A stretch of DNA of 64,000 nucleotides from Clostridia bacterium (GTDB taxonomy: Bacteria; Bacillota; Clostridia; TANB77; CAG-508): the NCBI GenBank assembly GCA_017512025.1, contig JAFWHH010000009.1, positions 248,001 through 312,000 on the forward strand, read 5' to 3'. The translations under genes were made by a program, and so were the position numbers. Shown piece by piece: positions 53,195 through 62,635 of the stretch. The notes under the pieces were generated by a model. The model searched no databases, was not told the origin of the DNA, and worked only from the letters and a program-made list of their open reading frames with translations. The first letter of the stretch is position 1; every line of letters starts with the position of its first letter.

Positions 53195-53384
53195 ACAAAA
53201 AAGGACAGTACCTCAAGGCGTGCATGCACGGTACCATCCTATATTTAACTTTTTATTTTAACGATATTTCACCGGAAATAGTTTTCTATTTCATTCATAG
53301 GTAGGAATCAAATAACTTTATAACTTGGCTTCCACCATCCCAAGCTCTCTATGTATAAACATTTATTTAATTATGTCCTAATCA
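53195..53384 (-). promoter_or_regulatory. T-box riboswitch of proS, Pro specifier
   Basis: On the minus strand Stem I ends with specifier CCT (53303-53305) followed by AC and a closing helix, the same local layout as TCT-AC in the serS leader. The antiterminator segment GGATGGTACCGTG can pair in the terminator stem with GGTACTGTCC, followed by T6 (53198-53240). Occupies most of the gap upstream of proS. Confidence 0.9.
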
Positions 53385-53468
53385 ACATTTTCTATATTTA
53401 ATTTGTGACATTATATCATCAATATACTAATTTTACAAGATTTATTTACATAATTTTATTATAATCTT

Positions 53469-53735
53469 TTATTGATTTGATTCACTGCTTTCTCTTAATA
53501 AACCAAATATAATATCATTTTTCTCTTCCTCTGTTAATTTTCTTCCTAATGCTTTCATTTCAAGTTGCATTCTTTTAACAGCTTTATCTAATGCTTCATC
53601 TAATCTTTTAGTTGAAAAGTATTCTCTATCACTTTTTATTCTTCTAGCATAACGCTCTCTTTTTTCACCATATATATACAAAGAAATTGCTACACCAAGT
53701 ATTACTCCTAATAACATAAATAAATATTTTTCCAT
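53469..53735 (-). CDS. Small membrane-anchored protein, 88 aa
   Basis: One N-terminal transmembrane helix (about 4-22) and a charged helical tail (EYFSTKRLDEALDKAVKRM, KLTEEEKNDIIFGLL). No family assigned. Good ribosome site (GGAG). Between the proS T-box and the YdjM-like gene. Confidence 0.6.
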   Translation of the reverse strand: MEKYLFMLLGVILGVAISLYIYGEKRERYARRIKSDREYFSTKRLDEALDKAVKRMQLEMKALGRKLTEEEKNDIIFGLLRESSESNQ

Positions 53736-53786
53736 TTATATCGCTCCTTTATATGTGACATATTTTATCACATATTATTAGTTTAA

Positions 53787-54383
53787 TCAAGCTATTGCTC
53801 TTATGATGCAAATGAACACCACCGAGACATAAAATAGCACCTTGTTTACAACTCCATTTGAAGCACATAAATCTAAACAAAAACGCTTTTCAGTAAATGG
53901 ACAAAAAAGACCTACACCAATATGATTAAGTAAATCTAGTAGTATATGTGAAAGCATTCCTACCGTAAATGGGACAGCAAACGATTGTGAAAGAAATATT
54001 GATAAAATCAAGTAATAAATTCCTACACACAAAAGTGAATGCATAAACGTTCTATGTTTGGTATTACTTCCAAGTATCGATATAAACAAAAACAGAAGAA
54101 TACCTATTAATATATTGGTTACATTCTTATATTGAACAATTTTATCTAAAATATCTATCTTTAATATATATGTAATAGCTAAACAGATTGTAATCGTGGC
54201 AACAATTATTCCTGTTATCTTATTGAGTATCTGACTTAATTCTGAATTATATGAATCTAAATCTGGAATAGCACTACCAATTGTAGCTCCAGCAATTGTT
54301 ATTAGTATTGTTTTTATATCTCCGGTATGTACCATTGCAGTACTTACTGCAACACCGAAAGCAATATGTGTTCTACATTGCAT
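53787..54383 (-). CDS. ydjM: YdjM-family (DUF457) inner-membrane metal-dependent hydrolase
   Basis: 198 aa with four to five membrane helices. HIAFGVAVS, GSAIPDLDSYNS, KHRTFMHSLL and MLSHILLDLLNHIGV carry the conserved His/Asp residues of the DUF457/YdjM family. Function in Firmicutes is not settled. Confidence 0.82.
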   Translation of the reverse strand: MQCRTHIAFGVAVSTAMVHTGDIKTILITIAGATIGSAIPDLDSYNSELSQILNKITGIIVATITICLAITYILKIDILDKIVQYKNVTNILIGILLFLFISILGSNTKHRTFMHSLLCVGIYYLILSIFLSQSFAVPFTVGMLSHILLDLLNHIGVGLFCPFTEKRFCLDLCASNGVVNKVLFYVSVVFICIIRAIA

Positions 54384-54569
54384 AACTTTCCACCACTTTC
54401 TTTTGTAATATAGACATTCTATTAAAAGATAAATTTATAGTCAATAGTTAAGATCAATTGTTCTATAAAAAGAGCAGGGATATTTCCCTGCCCTATATTC
54501 ACCTAAATGGCAAACATAAAACTAAAGAATTATTCCCTGCTTTTTAATTTAATATTTGTTTAAGCTTAC

Positions 54570-54773
54570 TTATTTAGACATACTGTCTTCAGCTTGCTTA
54601 ATCATCTTTCTAACCATTTGACCACCGATTTTTCCAGCGTCTCTTGCAGATATATCACCATTGTATCCGTCTTTTAAGTTTACACCTACTTCACTAGCTA
54701 CTTCATATTTAAATCTATTTAAAGCATCTTTAGCTTCAGGAACAACTTTCTTATAGTTATTTGTGTTTGCCAT
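54570..54773 (-). CDS. Alpha/beta-type small acid-soluble spore protein
   Basis: 67 aa; MANTNNYKKVVPEAK, FKYEVASEVGV (the GPR cleavage region) and GDISARDAGKIGGQMVRKM are diagnostic. These proteins coat spore DNA and protect it from UV and heat. The start at 54773 follows GGGAGGTG; the longer extension is not the family start. Expected under sigma G. Confidence 0.97.
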   Translation of the reverse strand: MANTNNYKKVVPEAKDALNRFKYEVASEVGVNLKDGYNGDISARDAGKIGGQMVRKMIKQAEDSMSK

Positions 54774-54883
54774 TTTGTTCACCTCCCATGTTATAATAAA
54801 CATTCTTAGAAAAAACTAATTGCTTTTTCTATTGTTAGGATGTGCACAAATGCTAAAAATACACTGGTAATTTTTTGAAACTA

Positions 54884-56248
54884 TTATTTTACGCTATCAA
54901 CATATTCAATTTCTTTTGTCTGTTCGTTTTGAACAGTTGTAATTCCAAATCCGGTATTTGGGTTAGATAATGTATATATAAAATCTCCAGTTACTGTTAT
55001 AGCTATAATAGTAGCAATAACAAGTATTAATTTATCATTCATTTTTTTAAGCTTTAAATCTAAATATGGAGATATAAATTTAGCTATTAAATATCCTCCA
55101 AGTCCAAACATCAAGCTATTTAATAAACATATTCTACCTTCAATATTCATTGGATTATTGCTATAGTTCCACCATCTTATACCATATATATCTTCTAGAA
55201 TTAAAGATGTTATATATTCTAGAATAGAAACTATTATTGCACTTTTTATAAATACATTATTTTGATTTTTTCTAAATAAAATAGTTATAGCTACACCACC
55301 AAATCCATAAATTGGAAGTATTGGTAAATGTAAGAAACCTCTATTAACAAATATTCCATTTGTAATTCCATAGAAAGAAAACTCTATAATCCACCCAACA
55401 AGAGCATATATAAAAAACATGATTGTTAGATTTCTTAAACTATAAGAATACTCTTTACTTTTTAAATATATCTGAATTCCCTTTTTATCTGGATGATTTG
55501 ATCTATGGAATATATATAACGGTATTGCTAAAGCACTTATAATAAATCCAGTCGCACAGGCTATTAATCCTTGTATTAAAGTATTATGATATCCTATAGT
55601 TGTTATATCCATACTTGCAACTTTAACAACACCAAATACAGTAAAGAATCCACCAATAATCTCAATAATAACAAATGCAATAAATCTAATGTTGATATAG
55701 TAATACTCTTCATCTTCTTTTCTATGTAAGAAAACAAATACTATCATACAAATTACACCGGCCAAACCAATAATTGTTCCACTATACATAGAATTCCAAG
55801 TTCTAATAAAAGTCATACTCATTCCTACAAAAAGTAGAATACATCCTACTGTTCCGAGAATAGCCATAACGACTTTTTCTTTATCTTTTTTAATATATTC
55901 AAGTATTGGATAAGAAAGTGTACTAAAAATCATTCCGAGAATCCATATTACTAATCCAAATATAGCATGCTCATTAGAAATCATCTGACTTGCACCAGAC
56001 CCCATTGCAATTGCTGCAAGAATCATAGTAAGTCTAGCAAGAGTACTTTTCCATTTACTAATTTTGGTATCATCATATTTTTTTCTTACAAAAATTAAAA
56101 CTAATAAATTAATAGCTCCTATAACTGTTGCAACAATTCCAGCATTCATTAAATTCCAGTCATTCATAAAAACCATGAATAATCCCATTGCAAGCAATAA
56201 TCCGCCAATATTTGCAAGAATAATCTCAATTAAAGTTATTTTTTTCAT
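54884..56248 (-). CDS. Multi-pass membrane protein with C-terminal CmpB-like (PF06541) domain
   Basis: 454 aa, about eleven helices. The C-terminal third (FFIYALVGWIIEFSFYG, FVNRGFLHLPILPIYGFGG, RWWNYSNNPMNIEGRICL) matches the putative ABC-transporter type IV / CmpB family. The N-terminal part is an added helical membrane domain with internal repeats. Start at 56248 after GGAG. No ATPase partner nearby. Function unknown. Confidence 0.78.
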   Translation of the reverse strand: MKKITLIEIILANIGGLLLAMGLFMVFMNDWNLMNAGIVATVIGAINLLVLIFVRKKYDDTKISKWKSTLARLTMILAAIAMGSGASQMISNEHAIFGLVIWILGMIFSTLSYPILEYIKKDKEKVVMAILGTVGCILLFVGMSMTFIRTWNSMYSGTIIGLAGVICMIVFVFLHRKEDEEYYYINIRFIAFVIIEIIGGFFTVFGVVKVASMDITTIGYHNTLIQGLIACATGFIISALAIPLYIFHRSNHPDKKGIQIYLKSKEYSYSLRNLTIMFFIYALVGWIIEFSFYGITNGIFVNRGFLHLPILPIYGFGGVAITILFRKNQNNVFIKSAIIVSILEYITSLILEDIYGIRWWNYSNNPMNIEGRICLLNSLMFGLGGYLIAKFISPYLDLKLKKMNDKLILVIATIIAITVTGDFIYTLSNPNTGFGITTVQNEQTKEIEYVDSVK

Positions 56249-56346
56249 AATAATCTCCAATATTAAAATTTTATGGTCTAATTATATAAAAACAAAATAA
56301 AAAAAACAATAATATATTTTTATGAAAAAAAGCATAAAAAGCTAAT

Positions 56347-57588
56347 TTAGCTCCTCATTTGTTTTACCATTAAATCTCCAAATATAGCATAGCCAGTTGT
56401 TGGATCGGAAACGAGTACATTTGTTATAGCACCAATAAACTTTCCATTTTGTATTATTGGAGAACCACTCATTCCTTGAATTATACCTCCCGTCTTTTCA
56501 AGTAATCTATCATCTGTAACTTTAATAAGCATGCTTTTATTATCGTAATTATTACTTGTATATATCTTCTCTATTTTAATTTTGTATGTTTCTTTCACGT
56601 CATTTTCAAGTTCACAAATAACTTCCGCTTCTCCTTCTTTTATCTCACTTCTTAGAGCTACCTCATATTCTTTATTATTATCTATACCACTATAATTATA
56701 ATTATTTGATATACCACCAAATACACCAAAATTTGTATTTTTTGAAATATCACCTATAACCTCAGCTGAATTAACAATTCCTCTTATTTCGCCTGGCTCA
56801 TTCTTAGCACCTTTTTTTATTGACACTAATCTACTTCCAACAAGCTCTCCATTTGCAATGTTGAAAATACCACCTGTATCAATATCAACAATTCCATGAC
56901 CAAGAGCAGCATAACTTCCTGTTGAAGGCTCAACAAAAGTTAATGTACCTACACCTGCTGTAGCATCTCTAACCCATATTCCAATTTTATATTCACCTTT
57001 TTTACACTCTATCGGAGTAATGGAATCAATTTTTGTTTCATTATTTTTTACATATTTAATCCTAAGATTATTTCCATTTGATTTATTTACCTGCTCAACT
57101 AGTTCATTTGTATTTGATATCTGCACCCCATTAATCTCAATTATTGTATCACCTTCATCGATATCACTGCTTTCAAAAGGCTTATACATAACGCCGTCTA
57201 TTCCCTCTACTTCCGAGAAACCAACTACCAATGCTCCTCTTGAATACATCTTTACTCCAATTAAATCACCACAAGGAATTACTTTTGTTCTTTCAATTAC
57301 ATTAACGTTAATTTCCTTAACCGGAATAGTACCAAATAAATCTAAGTTTATTTCATATGTTCCGGTTGATGCATATGAACTATTTATTTTCATGTCATTA
57401 GCCGCTTCTACATACTTCATCTTAATATCATTATTTTTACGAACACTAATTCCAGCTATTGTTCTTAAAGATACATCTTCGCCTTGAAATACAATTATAT
57501 TGTTTGGAAGTAATGTAATATTACACACATAAACGTATATGATTAAGCTACTTAATATAATTGCTATTCTTCTTAATAATTTATTCAT
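56347..57588 (-). CDS. spoIVB: SpoIVB peptidase
   Basis: Serine peptidase (S55) secreted from the forespore that triggers pro-sigma-K processing by cleaving SpoIVFA. 413 aa from ATG 57588 after AGGTG: signal-anchor (about 7-27), PDZ domain (about 110-190), and peptidase with His in AALGHGIVD and Ser in GMSGSPIIQNG. Length and order are normal. It lies downstream of the foreign 57652 gene but in a separate transcript. Confidence 0.96.
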   Translation of the reverse strand: MNKLLRRIAIILSSLIIYVYVCNITLLPNNIIVFQGEDVSLRTIAGISVRKNNDIKMKYVEAANDMKINSSYASTGTYEINLDLFGTIPVKEINVNVIERTKVIPCGDLIGVKMYSRGALVVGFSEVEGIDGVMYKPFESSDIDEGDTIIEINGVQISNTNELVEQVNKSNGNNLRIKYVKNNETKIDSITPIECKKGEYKIGIWVRDATAGVGTLTFVEPSTGSYAALGHGIVDIDTGGIFNIANGELVGSRLVSIKKGAKNEPGEIRGIVNSAEVIGDISKNTNFGVFGGISNNYNYSGIDNNKEYEVALRSEIKEGEAEVICELENDVKETYKIKIEKIYTSNNYDNKSMLIKVTDDRLLEKTGGIIQGMSGSPIIQNGKFIGAITNVLVSDPTTGYAIFGDLMVKQMRS

Positions 57589-57640
57589 AGAATCACCTAT
57601 AAGTATCATGTCCAATTTTTTCTTTATTATTAAATAAAAA

Positions 57641-57660
57641 ACAGCTGGGGATCACCCAGC
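57641..57660 (-). terminator. Terminator overlapping the stop codon of the 57652 gene
   Basis: ACAGCTGGG pairs perfectly with CCCAGCTGT and T6 follows on the minus strand. The stop TGA is in the loop, so the 3' UTR is almost absent. Confidence 0.92.
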
Positions 57661-57810
57661 TGTCTTCGGCTTCTTCAGTCTTTTTTTCTTTTTCTTGGAT
57701 TTTTTCGGCGTATTATCATTGCCGTTTCTATCCTTGAATTTGAAATTTTCCTTTTTCGCCTTGTCCGCATACGTTTGCCGAACCGGCTCCGCATAGCGAT
57801 TTTTTCTCAT
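57652..57810 (-). CDS. 52-aa very basic cassette protein
   Basis: ATG at 57810 (MRKNRYAEPVRQTY) follows GAAGGAGGG. The product is about one third Lys/Arg with a run of Lys near residues 36-43, and is probably nucleic-acid binding or ribosome associated. Codons (GCG, CCG, CGC) differ from the neighbours. The promoter -10 is TATAAT near 57856-57861, and a TTCG/CGAA hairpin lies in the leader. Confidence 0.7.
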   Translation of the reverse strand: MRKNRYAEPVRQTYADKAKKENFKFKDRNGNDNTPKKSKKKKKRLKKPKTAG

Positions 57811-57991
57811 ACCAATCCCTCCTTCAGGATTAACGGCATTTCGTTTACGAATAGTATTATATCATCTATTTACCCATTTTAAAAGACTTTTATGTAAAAT
57901 AGTGTAAACTTTAATATTTCACAATTTTCTATTTTACAAAAAATTTTTATATGGTATAATGTAAAAAAATATGACGAATGAAGAGGCTTTT

Positions 57992-58426
57992 ATGAACAAA
58001 ATATTGAAATACGAGATTCAAAGCGACGTTAGAGATATTGAAGCCGAAATTGACTATGAAGAATACATGTTCAATAAGATATTTAAGACTAACGTTAGCT
58101 TTAAGAAATCATATGAAAAATTTAATTTAATATATAATGTATATGGCCCACAAGCATATAGAAGATTTGTTCCAGCTACATATCAAAGACAAGATTTAGT
58201 GCATCTAGTAAATACACAGAATTATCTTATACTTTATGATCGACATGGAAAAAGAACATACAACAACTTAGTCTATACTGTAAATCTTAACAATTTTACT
58301 AATTACTATAGCAAGTTCAGAGCCTTTTTATATAGATTAACCAATGTGTTTTCCAGAAGAAAATTAAAAATAAAAACAGATGAACAATTAATGTTACCAG
58401 AATCTGTTCCAAGTATACATACATAA
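57992..58426 (+). CDS. Unknown 144-aa protein
   Basis: The ATG at 57992 (MNKILKYEIQSD) is preceded by GAAGAGG; an in-frame ATG at 57971 is less likely as it lies in the leader. Soluble, rich in Tyr, Asn and Arg (YEKFNLIYNVYGPQAYRRF; TNVFSRRKLKIK). No family recognised. A TATAAT with 16-base spacing to TTTACA lies just upstream. Host-like composition. Confidence 0.65.
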   Translation: MNKILKYEIQSDVRDIEAEIDYEEYMFNKIFKTNVSFKKSYEKFNLIYNVYGPQAYRRFVPATYQRQDLVHLVNTQNYLILYDRHGKRTYNNLVYTVNLNNFTNYYSKFRAFLYRLTNVFSRRKLKIKTDEQLMLPESVPSIHT

Positions 58427-58542
58427 ATACTTACGTTTTACCAATAAATCGTAAGTATTTTTTTGCTCTAAATCACATATTTCTGCCAGTTCCATACAAT
58501 ATATTAAGCAGATATTCTGCTATACACGAAAGGAGAATAATA

Positions 58543-58935
58543 ATGGAATTAGAGAAAGACATGTGTCCAATCATGCCAATTACTCATGTGGATGGTTTTA
58601 TTTCTTCAGGAAAACAATATGATATAGACATACATTTACCAGAAGATAATAGATCAGTTATATATGGTGTTATTAAAGACTGCTATGATGAACCTGTTGC
58701 CGATGCTGTAGTTAAATTGATAGAGCTTGAAAGAAATGGAAAAGAAACCGAAAGAAAACCAGTAACACACACATTTACAGATAAACAAGGACAATTTGTT
58801 TTTGGACCACTATGTGCTAATAAGTTTTACGAAATAGAGATATGGGCAAATAAAGTAAAACACAAAAAGATAAGCACAACATGTGAACATCATGGAAAAT
58901 GTTTAAAAGGTGAAGAATTGGATATTAAAGAATAA
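58543..58935 (+). CDS. Carboxypeptidase-regulatory-like (CarboxypepD_reg) domain protein
   Basis: 130 aa with the beta-sandwich pattern VIYGVIKDCYDEPVADAVVKL, then THTFTDKQGQFVFGPL and YEIEIWANKV. Six cysteines, including two in TCEHHGKC, could bind metal or form disulphides. No signal peptide is visible. The family role in clostridia is unclear. Confidence 0.75.
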   Translation: MELEKDMCPIMPITHVDGFISSGKQYDIDIHLPEDNRSVIYGVIKDCYDEPVADAVVKLIELERNGKETERKPVTHTFTDKQGQFVFGPLCANKFYEIEIWANKVKHKKISTTCEHHGKCLKGEELDIKE

Positions 58936-58937
58936 TA

Positions 58938-58966
58938 AAAAAGAGATATTTTTATAAATATCTCTT
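58938..58966. terminator. Bidirectional terminator after the 58543 gene
   Basis: AAAGAGATATTT pairs with AATATCTCTTT. It also ends at the stop of the convergent 58968 gene. Confidence 0.85.
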
Positions 58967-58967
58967 T

Positions 58968-59108
58968 CTACATAACACCTATCTTCTTAGCAATTTTTCT
59001 TCCTTTTTTTATAAACTTATTTCCCATATTAACTATACTTTCTTTATATAACATAGCTGTTCCAACAGTAAACATCGTCCCAACAATAACACCCTTGAAA
59101 AACTTCAT
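58968..59108 (-). CDS. 46-aa small membrane protein
   Basis: ATG at 59108 after GGGAGG. N-terminal hydrophobic segment (KFFKGVIVGTMFTVGTAMLY) then a basic helical tail (NKFIKKGRKIAKKI). Short proteins of this shape occur widely in Firmicutes (YrzQ/YtxH-like) without firm function. Confidence 0.6.
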   Translation of the reverse strand: MKFFKGVIVGTMFTVGTAMLYKESIVNMGNKFIKKGRKIAKKIGVM

Positions 59109-59170
59109 AGTAAACCTCCCAAATAAAATAATTTAGTATTATTTTATCAATTTTATAGATGTTTACTCAT

Positions 59171-59344
59171 CTAATATTTTCCAATAGAATCTATATCAAA
59201 ATCAGCTATATCGCAAAGCGCTCTAATTGATGAAAAAAATTCATTTCTTATATCTTCTTTTAACTTACTATCTTCTATATTTTCAATTAAATCTAAAAAC
59301 TTTTGTACACTAAATAAATACTTTTCTTTCTTGTTCAAGTCCAT
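59171..59344 (-). CDS. 57-aa small acidic helical protein
   Basis: ATG at 59344 after GGAGG. MDLNKKEKYLFSVQKFL start; amphipathic helices, one Cys, no membrane segment. Family unknown. It lies between the small membrane protein and the cysteine desulfurase. Confidence 0.55.
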   Translation of the reverse strand: MDLNKKEKYLFSVQKFLDLIENIEDSKLKEDIRNEFFSSIRALCDIADFDIDSIGKY

Positions 59345-59427
59345 TACCTCCGTAGTTAATATTTACTATATAATAAAAATTATACAATTTCAATAAAAAT
59401 ATTAACTTACCGGTATTTTTTTACTTT

Positions 59428-60567
59428 CTATTCTCTATATTTAACCACAAATGCTTTTATCTTATCTACTAAAAATTTAACATCCTCTATCGTATTACTC
59501 ATACCAAAGCTTGCTCTTAGAGCGCTCTGTATATACTCCTCTTTTAGCCCAATCGCCATCAATACATGAGATGGATTACTTTGACCTGATGTACAAGCCG
59601 ATCCCGCCGAAGCACATATACCATATGAATCTAAATAAAGAAGTAATTGCTCAGCATCTACTCCTTTAAATGAAAAATTTGCATTTCCAGGTAATCTATC
59701 AAACCTATCTCCATTTAGCTTTACATCGTCTATTCTTCTTTCTATTTCTGAAATATAGAAATCTCTTAATGTTTGTATGTGATTATTATACGCATTTATT
59801 TCTCTATTTATTAAACTAATTGCTTTTCCCAATCCAACAATAGAAGCAACATTTTCTGTTCCAGCCCTTCTCCCTCTTTCTTGATGTCCACCATTTATTA
59901 GATTTTCAAAATTTATCTTGCTACTTATATATGCTGATCCAATTCCTTTTGGAGCATATATTTTATGACCAGACATTGAAAGAGCATCTATATTTTGCTC
60001 TTTTACATTTATTTTAATATTCCCCATTGCTTGAACAGCATCCGTGTGAAAAATAATATTGTTATCTTTAGCAATTCTTCCAATTTCAGTTATTGGCTGA
60101 ATTGTACCAATCTCATTATTAGCATACATAATTGAAATTAACACAGTATCTCTTCTAATGGATTTTTTTAGTTCATCAATCAAAACCTTACCATTAGAGT
60201 CTACATTTAAATATGTAATATCAAAGCCATTTCGTTCTAGCCATTTACATGAGTTAAGAACTGCTGGATGCTCTATCTTCGATGTAATCATATGTTTTCC
60301 TTTGTATTTATTTGCAAGCATTATCCCTTTAATAATTAAATTATCACTTTCACTACCACACGAGGTAAAATAAATTTCGTTTCTTTCACAATTAATTGCT
60401 TTCGCAACTTCTAATCTTGCCTCCTCAATAGCTCTTCTGCTACTTCTTCCAATTGTATACAAAGATGATGGATTACCATATTCAATTCCTAAAAAAGGAA
60501 GCATACTATTTAACACTTCCGGTCTAACCGGAGTAGTTGCTGCGTGATCAAAATATCTTATTCTCAT
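59428..60567 (-). CDS. Cysteine desulfurase (NifS/IscS family)
   Basis: PLP enzyme that takes sulfur from Cys for Fe-S clusters or tRNA thiolation. 379 aa: YFDHAATTPV start, PLP Lys in SMSGHKIYAPKGIG, catalytic Cys in SAGSACTSGQSNPSHVL. No iscU or mnmA is visible next to it, so the acceptor is unknown. Class I type by the SSACTSG-like loop. Confidence 0.94.
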   Translation of the reverse strand: MRIRYFDHAATTPVRPEVLNSMLPFLGIEYGNPSSLYTIGRSSRRAIEEARLEVAKAINCERNEIYFTSCGSESDNLIIKGIMLANKYKGKHMITSKIEHPAVLNSCKWLERNGFDITYLNVDSNGKVLIDELKKSIRRDTVLISIMYANNEIGTIQPITEIGRIAKDNNIIFHTDAVQAMGNIKINVKEQNIDALSMSGHKIYAPKGIGSAYISSKINFENLINGGHQERGRRAGTENVASIVGLGKAISLINREINAYNNHIQTLRDFYISEIERRIDDVKLNGDRFDRLPGNANFSFKGVDAEQLLLYLDSYGICASAGSACTSGQSNPSHVLMAIGLKEEYIQSALRASFGMSNTIEDVKFLVDKIKAFVVKYRE

Positions 60568-60605
60568 AACAATACCACCTAAAAGTTTTATTTAATTATA
60601 TTTAG

Positions 60606-60655
60606 CAACAAAAAAAATATAGCCAAAATATTAAAATTTTGACTATATTTTATAT
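60606..60655 (-). terminator. Terminator of the 60675 gene
   Basis: AAAATATAG-CAAAAT pairs with ATTTTG-CTATATTTT and T8 follows on the minus strand. Confidence 0.8.
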
Positions 60656-60674
60656 ATAAAAACCCCAATAATGT

Positions 60675-61013
60675 CTAAGCTGTTGTTTCTGACCATCTAA
60701 GCATTCTTATGCTTTTATATGTCTCTAGAACTTGTGAATATTTTTCATATTCATCTTCCCAGATCATTGATGGTATCTTTTCAAACTTAGTAAATAGTTT
60801 TTCAGCTTCTTTTAAGAAAGCTTTTTGTTCAACATCACTCATGTGTGATTTTCTCTTTGAATAAATATAAAGTGTATCTAAATCATTAATAGCAAATATA
60901 AATTCAAAGAAATCCTTTACATTCATACCACTTGCTTTTATCTTTAAACATACATATGCAGCAATAATACCGATAATAAGAAGTGCTATGTACAATATAT
61001 ATATAATTACCAT
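60675..61013 (-). CDS. Small membrane protein, 112 aa
   Basis: The start is ATG at 61013 (MVIIYILYIALLIIG) after AAGGTGA. One transmembrane helix (about 2-24), then a cytoplasmic or outer helical part (FFEFIFAINDLDTLYIY, EAEKLFTKFEKI). Family unknown. Confidence 0.6.
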   Translation of the reverse strand: MVIIYILYIALLIIGIIAAYVCLKIKASGMNVKDFFEFIFAINDLDTLYIYSKRKSHMSDVEQKAFLKEAEKLFTKFEKIPSMIWEDEYEKYSQVLETYKSIRMLRWSETTA

Positions 61014-61148
61014 AATAATCACCTTCTTCAATTCCGTATAGTTAATTATACCATTTTTGTAACATTTTTGCAAATCATTTGTAATATTATAGTAATATAC
61101 ATGTAATAAATTGATGCTATTTGTAATATTATTTTTTGTATTTTAATA

Positions 61149-61178
61149 AAAAAAGAAAACCATTTTTCAGGTTTTCTT
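61149..61178 (-). terminator. Terminator of pyk
   Basis: GAAAACC pairs with GGTTTTC across a short loop; T7 follows on the minus strand. Confidence 0.88.
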
Positions 61179-61195
61179 ATAAAAATCTCATTAAA

Positions 61196-62635
61196 TTATG
61201 CGTAGATAACTCCACCAACTGTTCTGTTCATAGATGAATTATTGTTAGCTAGTATTGTTTCTCCACCTGCTATAGCAATTACATCACCAGTTTTGATTAA
61301 ATCTAATTCTTTAGCTTTCTCAATACCTTTAGATATAATTTCTTTTGGCTCTCCTTCTTCGTTTACTAATAGAGGGATAACATCTGCAACTATTGCAAGT
61401 TGTCTATATGTTTTTTCACTCTTTGTTACAGCAATAATTGGACAGCTTGGTAATAAGCTTGAAATAATTCTTGGTGTATTTCCAGCTTCTGTATATGCAA
61501 ATATAGCTTTTGCATTCATTTGTCTAGCAGCTGAACAAATTGAGTGATTTAAATAAAATTCATAATTATCTATTCCGAAATCTAAGTTTCTTCTAGCTAT
61601 TCTCTTATCATAGTTAATTGAATCTTCTATAGCATGAGCAATTCTTGACATTGTCTCAACACACTCTACTGGATATTTACCCATAGCACTTTCTCCAGAA
61701 AGCATTATAGCTCCGGTTAAATCGAATATAGCATTAGCAACGTCTGAAACTTCAGCTCTTGTTGGACGAGGATTTTCAGTCATTGATTCAAGCATTTGAG
61801 TTGCTGTAATGACAATCTTTCCTGCTCTATTACATTCCTTAATAATTCTCTTTTGAACTAATGGAACATATTCCATTGGTAATTCAACACCCATGTCTCC
61901 ACGTGCTACCATGATACCATCAGATACTGCGATAATCTCTGCTAAGTTATCAACACCTTCTTGGCTTTCAATCTTAGATATAATTTTAATTTTTTCTCCA
62001 CCATTTTCAGCTAATACTTTACGAATAGCTCTTACGTCATCAGCTGATCTAATGAAAGATGCTGCTATAAAGTCAAAATCATATTTACAAGCATCAATTA
62101 AATCTTTGATATCCTTATCTTTTAATGCTGGTAAATTAATATGTCTTCCTGGAACATTTATGCTCTTTCTATTTCCAAGTTTTCCACCATTTAATACTTT
62201 ACATACAATATCTTTTCCTACAATTTCTTCAACTTCAAGTTCAATTTTTCCGTCATCTATTAAAATCATTGTACCTGGTTCAACATCTTGATATAGATTC
62301 TTATATGTAATTGATGTTCTTGTGTTATCTCCAACAACATCATCATTTACTAATGTAAATTTCTCCTCAGCTTTTAAAATAACTGGATTTTCAACTAACA
62401 TTCCAGTTCTTATTTCTGGTCCTTGTGTATCTAGAAGTATAGCTACTGGTAAATTAACAGCCTTTCTTGCTTCAATTAAGGCATTATAATATACTTCTTG
62501 ATCCTCGAAAGATCCATGAGAAAAGTTTAATCTTGCAACATTCATTCCTGCAAGCATCATTTTCTTTAATATTTCTACATCTTTTGTTGCTGGTCCAATT
62601 GTACAAACAACCTTTGTTCTTTTAGTATTTATCAT
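61196..62635 (-). CDS. pyk: Pyruvate kinase
   Basis: Final ATP-forming step of glycolysis. 479 aa with KVVCTIGPATKD, NFSHGSFED, IISKIESQEGV and VARGDMGVELP (K+/Mg2+ and catalytic residues), then the C-terminal regulatory domain. The extra PEP-like domain of Bacillus pyruvate kinases (about 585 aa) is missing; this is the usual shorter form. Start at 62635 after GGAGGGAA. Confidence 0.97.
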   Translation of the reverse strand: MINTKRTKVVCTIGPATKDVEILKKMMLAGMNVARLNFSHGSFEDQEVYYNALIEARKAVNLPVAILLDTQGPEIRTGMLVENPVILKAEEKFTLVNDDVVGDNTRTSITYKNLYQDVEPGTMILIDDGKIELEVEEIVGKDIVCKVLNGGKLGNRKSINVPGRHINLPALKDKDIKDLIDACKYDFDFIAASFIRSADDVRAIRKVLAENGGEKIKIISKIESQEGVDNLAEIIAVSDGIMVARGDMGVELPMEYVPLVQKRIIKECNRAGKIVITATQMLESMTENPRPTRAEVSDVANAIFDLTGAIMLSGESAMGKYPVECVETMSRIAHAIEDSINYDKRIARRNLDFGIDNYEFYLNHSICSAARQMNAKAIFAYTEAGNTPRIISSLLPSCPIIAVTKSEKTYRQLAIVADVIPLLVNEEGEPKEIISKGIEKAKELDLIKTGDVIAIAGGETILANNNSSMNRTVGGVIYA

